From Candidatus Dormiibacterota bacterium (GTDB lineage: Bacteria; Chloroflexota; Dormibacteria; UBA8260), in the NCBI GenBank assembly GCA_955652545.1, contig CATPCA010000244.1, positions 1 through 6,017 of the forward strand: a stretch of 6,017 nt of DNA. The letters run 5' to 3'. Every line of letters starts with the position of its first letter. Position 1 is the first letter of the stretch. This document shows, in pieces, positions 5,930 through 6,017 of this stretch. The notes under the pieces were generated by a model. That model worked only from the letters and a program-made list of their open reading frames with translations. It was not told the DNA's origin and did not search any database. A program made the position numbers and the translations under genes.

Positions 5930-6017
5930 TGCGAGCCCCACGGATCCTGCGCCGCGTCTTCGCCCGCGGCTCCGACGAGTCGTCGCCTGTCAGCATGACC
6001 CGGCTCCCCGCGGCTGA
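5929..6017 (+). CDS. Start of a truncated gene at the right edge, unknown product
   Basis: An open frame begins with ATG at 5929, sharing one base with the stop of the small upstream gene, and runs to the edge for 29 codons (MRAPRILRRVFARGSDESSP onward). The N-terminus is basic, then Ser-rich; no domain can be recognised in so short a piece, and it does not look like a signal peptide. No Shine-Dalgarno is visible, so translation probably depends on reinitiation after the upstream gene. A later ATG at 5995 is an alternative start. Confidence 0.45.
   Translation, partial: MRAPRILRRVFARGSDESSPVSMTRLPAA

Overview
The window is very GC-rich (by eye, well over 60% G+C), with codons that mostly end in G or C. 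Its transcription units begin with little or no 5' leader. Together with an unusual isocitrate dehydrogenase relative, this suggests a high-GC actinobacterium, perhaps of the Thermoleophilia type. That lineage guess is inference and could not be tested here.

Layout, left to right. Positions 1-2192 on the minus strand hold an iron-sulfur cluster assembly operon read right to left: an IscR-like Rrf2 regulator, then sufC (assembly ATPase), then sufB (scaffold; its 3' end lies beyond the left edge). The three genes overlap by 8 and 4 bases and look translationally coupled. Positions 2193-2411 are non-coding and hold the regulator's promoter, a 25-bp IscR-type palindrome over its start, and a roughly 126-bp long inverted repeat with nested hairpins. 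Positions 2412-4681, also minus strand, hold a two-gene unit: an isocitrate/isopropylmalate dehydrogenase family enzyme followed by a group I (IscS/NifS-type) cysteine desulfurase, joined by a TGATG stop/start overlap. A 62-bp divergent promoter region then leads to a plus-strand five-helix membrane protein of unknown function (4744-5277). It converges, with 6 bp between, on a minus-strand single-domain response regulator (5284-5658). From 5741 to the right edge there is a plus-strand 62-residue protein of unknown function, with a second, truncated gene starting at its stop codon.

The Fe-S genes form a coherent set. The desulfurase can mobilise sulfur from cysteine, SufB (normally with SufC and SufD) builds the cluster, and the regulator carries three cysteines placed like a cluster-binding site, so it can plausibly sense cluster supply and repress its own operon through the palindrome. 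SufD, SufS and SufU are not seen in the window, though sufD could lie past the left edge.

The most useful observations are five transcription-unit starts that each have a TANNNT -10 box 6-8 nt before the start codon, the IscR-type operator with a regulator that lacks the fourth IscR ligand, and the structured inverted repeat between the two Fe-S units. I did not find a convincing new multi-gene system such as a defence, CRISPR or mobile module.
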